From Bordetella parapertussis (GTDB lineage: Bacteria > Pseudomonadota > Gammaproteobacteria > Burkholderiales > Burkholderiaceae_B), in NCBI GenBank assembly GCA_945895265.1, contig CAMDEF010000045.1:1-34686 (forward strand): a DNA stretch of 34,686 nucleotides. Direction: 5' to 3'. Below are positions 34,291 to 34,686 of this stretch, piece by piece. A model generated the notes under the pieces. That model was given only the letters and a program-made list of their open reading frames with translations, ran no database searches and was not told the DNA's origin. The position numbers were made by a program, and so were the translations under genes. Within the stretch, counting starts at the first letter, position 1. Each line of letters opens with the position of its first letter.

Positions 34291-34686
34291 TCAAGCAACA
34301 AGCTTGACGAGCGCGTAACCACCCGACCCCAATAGTATAAACAAGATCACGCCCAAGACCACGACGCGCGGGCCCGCTTTGCGTATTTGCGCAAAGCGTG
34401 TCTCGATGCCGAGGGCGGTCATTGCCATGGTCAGCATAAAGATGTCGAGGGTACGCAACGCTTGAAGCATTGGTGCGGGGATAATGTGCGCCGAGTTGAT
34501 CAAGGCCAACACCAAAAATCCAATCGCAAACCAGGGGATTGGAAGCTTAGGTTTGGTGCCTGTTGCGCCGACTGCGGTTGCGCTTGAGCGTTGCAGCCAA
34601 ATGCCAAGAACAATTAGCACAGGCACCAGTAAGGCGACGCGCGTCATTTTGACGATTGTAGCGACCTCAGTGGTGGCGGCATCAAT
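34291..34686 (-). CDS. YeiH/UPF0324-family membrane protein, C-terminal part (runs off window)
   Basis: The reading frame is open to the right window edge, so at least 131 residues of the C-terminus are present and the start is missing. An internal ATG at 34645-34647 is not the start, as upstream codons ('EVATIVKMTRVALLVP') fit the family. Hydrophobic helices and the blocks 'KMTRVALLVPVLIVLG', 'PWFAIGFLVLALINSAHIIP' and 'LTMAMTALGIETRFAQIRKAGPRVV' match the UPF0324/YeiH family, inner membrane proteins of unknown transport function. E. coli yeiH is regulated by an adjacent LysR-type gene, and that region is outside this window. It is upstream of mgtE on the same strand, with a 63-bp gap. Confidence 0.85.
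   Translation of the reverse strand: MDAATTEVATIVKMTRVALLVPVLIVLGIWLQRSSATAVGATGTKPKLPIPWFAIGFLVLALINSAHIIPAPMLQALRTLDIFMLTMAMTALGIETRFAQIRKAGPRVVVLGVILFILLGSGGYALVKLVA

Overview
The window reads as a chromosomal segment from a betaproteobacterium of the order Burkholderiales, most likely family Alcaligenaceae (Bordetella/Achromobacter relatives). The main reasons are one 945-residue MurE-MurF fusion inside the division and cell-wall (dcw) cluster, a layout known from Bordetella; the order rnpB - mraZ ... lpxC - DUF721 - M23 peptidase - secA; and a lysine/alanine-rich histone-H1-like protein. Genus and species cannot be read from the sequence alone. No tRNA, CRISPR array, prophage or intact transposon was seen.

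Layout. (1) 1-960: the 3' part of a 5S rRNA with its terminator, a small membrane protein, and a 13-bp tandem repeat tract. (2) 963-5893: an H1/SWIB chromatin-like protein (minus strand), an M20 amidohydrolase, dihydroorotase pyrC, and an ABC-F ATPase of the Uup type (minus strand) that converges on pyrC across two hairpins. (3) 6017-6430: RNase P RNA. (4) 6431-24860: an AT-rich promoter region followed by mraZ, rsmH, ftsL, ftsI, murEF, mraY, murD, ftsW, murG, murC, ddl, ftsQ, ftsA, ftsZ and, after a hairpin and a probable separate promoter, lpxC. From rsmH to ddl every junction overlaps. (5) 24799-29230: a DciA-like gene (minus strand) that overlaps the end of lpxC, a divergent M23 peptidase, and secA. 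(6) 29269-31391: a short SbmA/BacA-like transporter and a YdiK-type membrane protein. (7) 31450-34686: an Lrp/AsnC regulator divergent from a cysteine-dioxygenase-family enzyme, then mgtE and the C-terminal part of a YeiH-family membrane protein, both on the minus strand.

How it works together. MurC, MurD, the MurE and MurF halves, and Ddl make UDP-MurNAc-pentapeptide. MraY and MurG convert it to lipid II, FtsW and FtsI polymerise and cross-link septal peptidoglycan, and FtsL/FtsQ/FtsA/FtsZ form the divisome. MraZ probably represses the cluster through 10-bp-spaced boxes in front of its own gene. LpxC commits precursors to lipid A, and SecA drives protein export.

Most of the window is conserved core genome, and I found no clear new biological system. 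The places most worth a second look are the 13-bp repeat tract, the promoter and inverted-repeat architecture before mraZ, the ftsA-ftsZ gap with a hairpin and a possible 31-39-residue reading frame, the trimmed MurF half of the fusion, the shortened SbmA homologue, and the AT-rich lrp/dioxygenase intergenic region with a strong but unassigned ribosome binding site.
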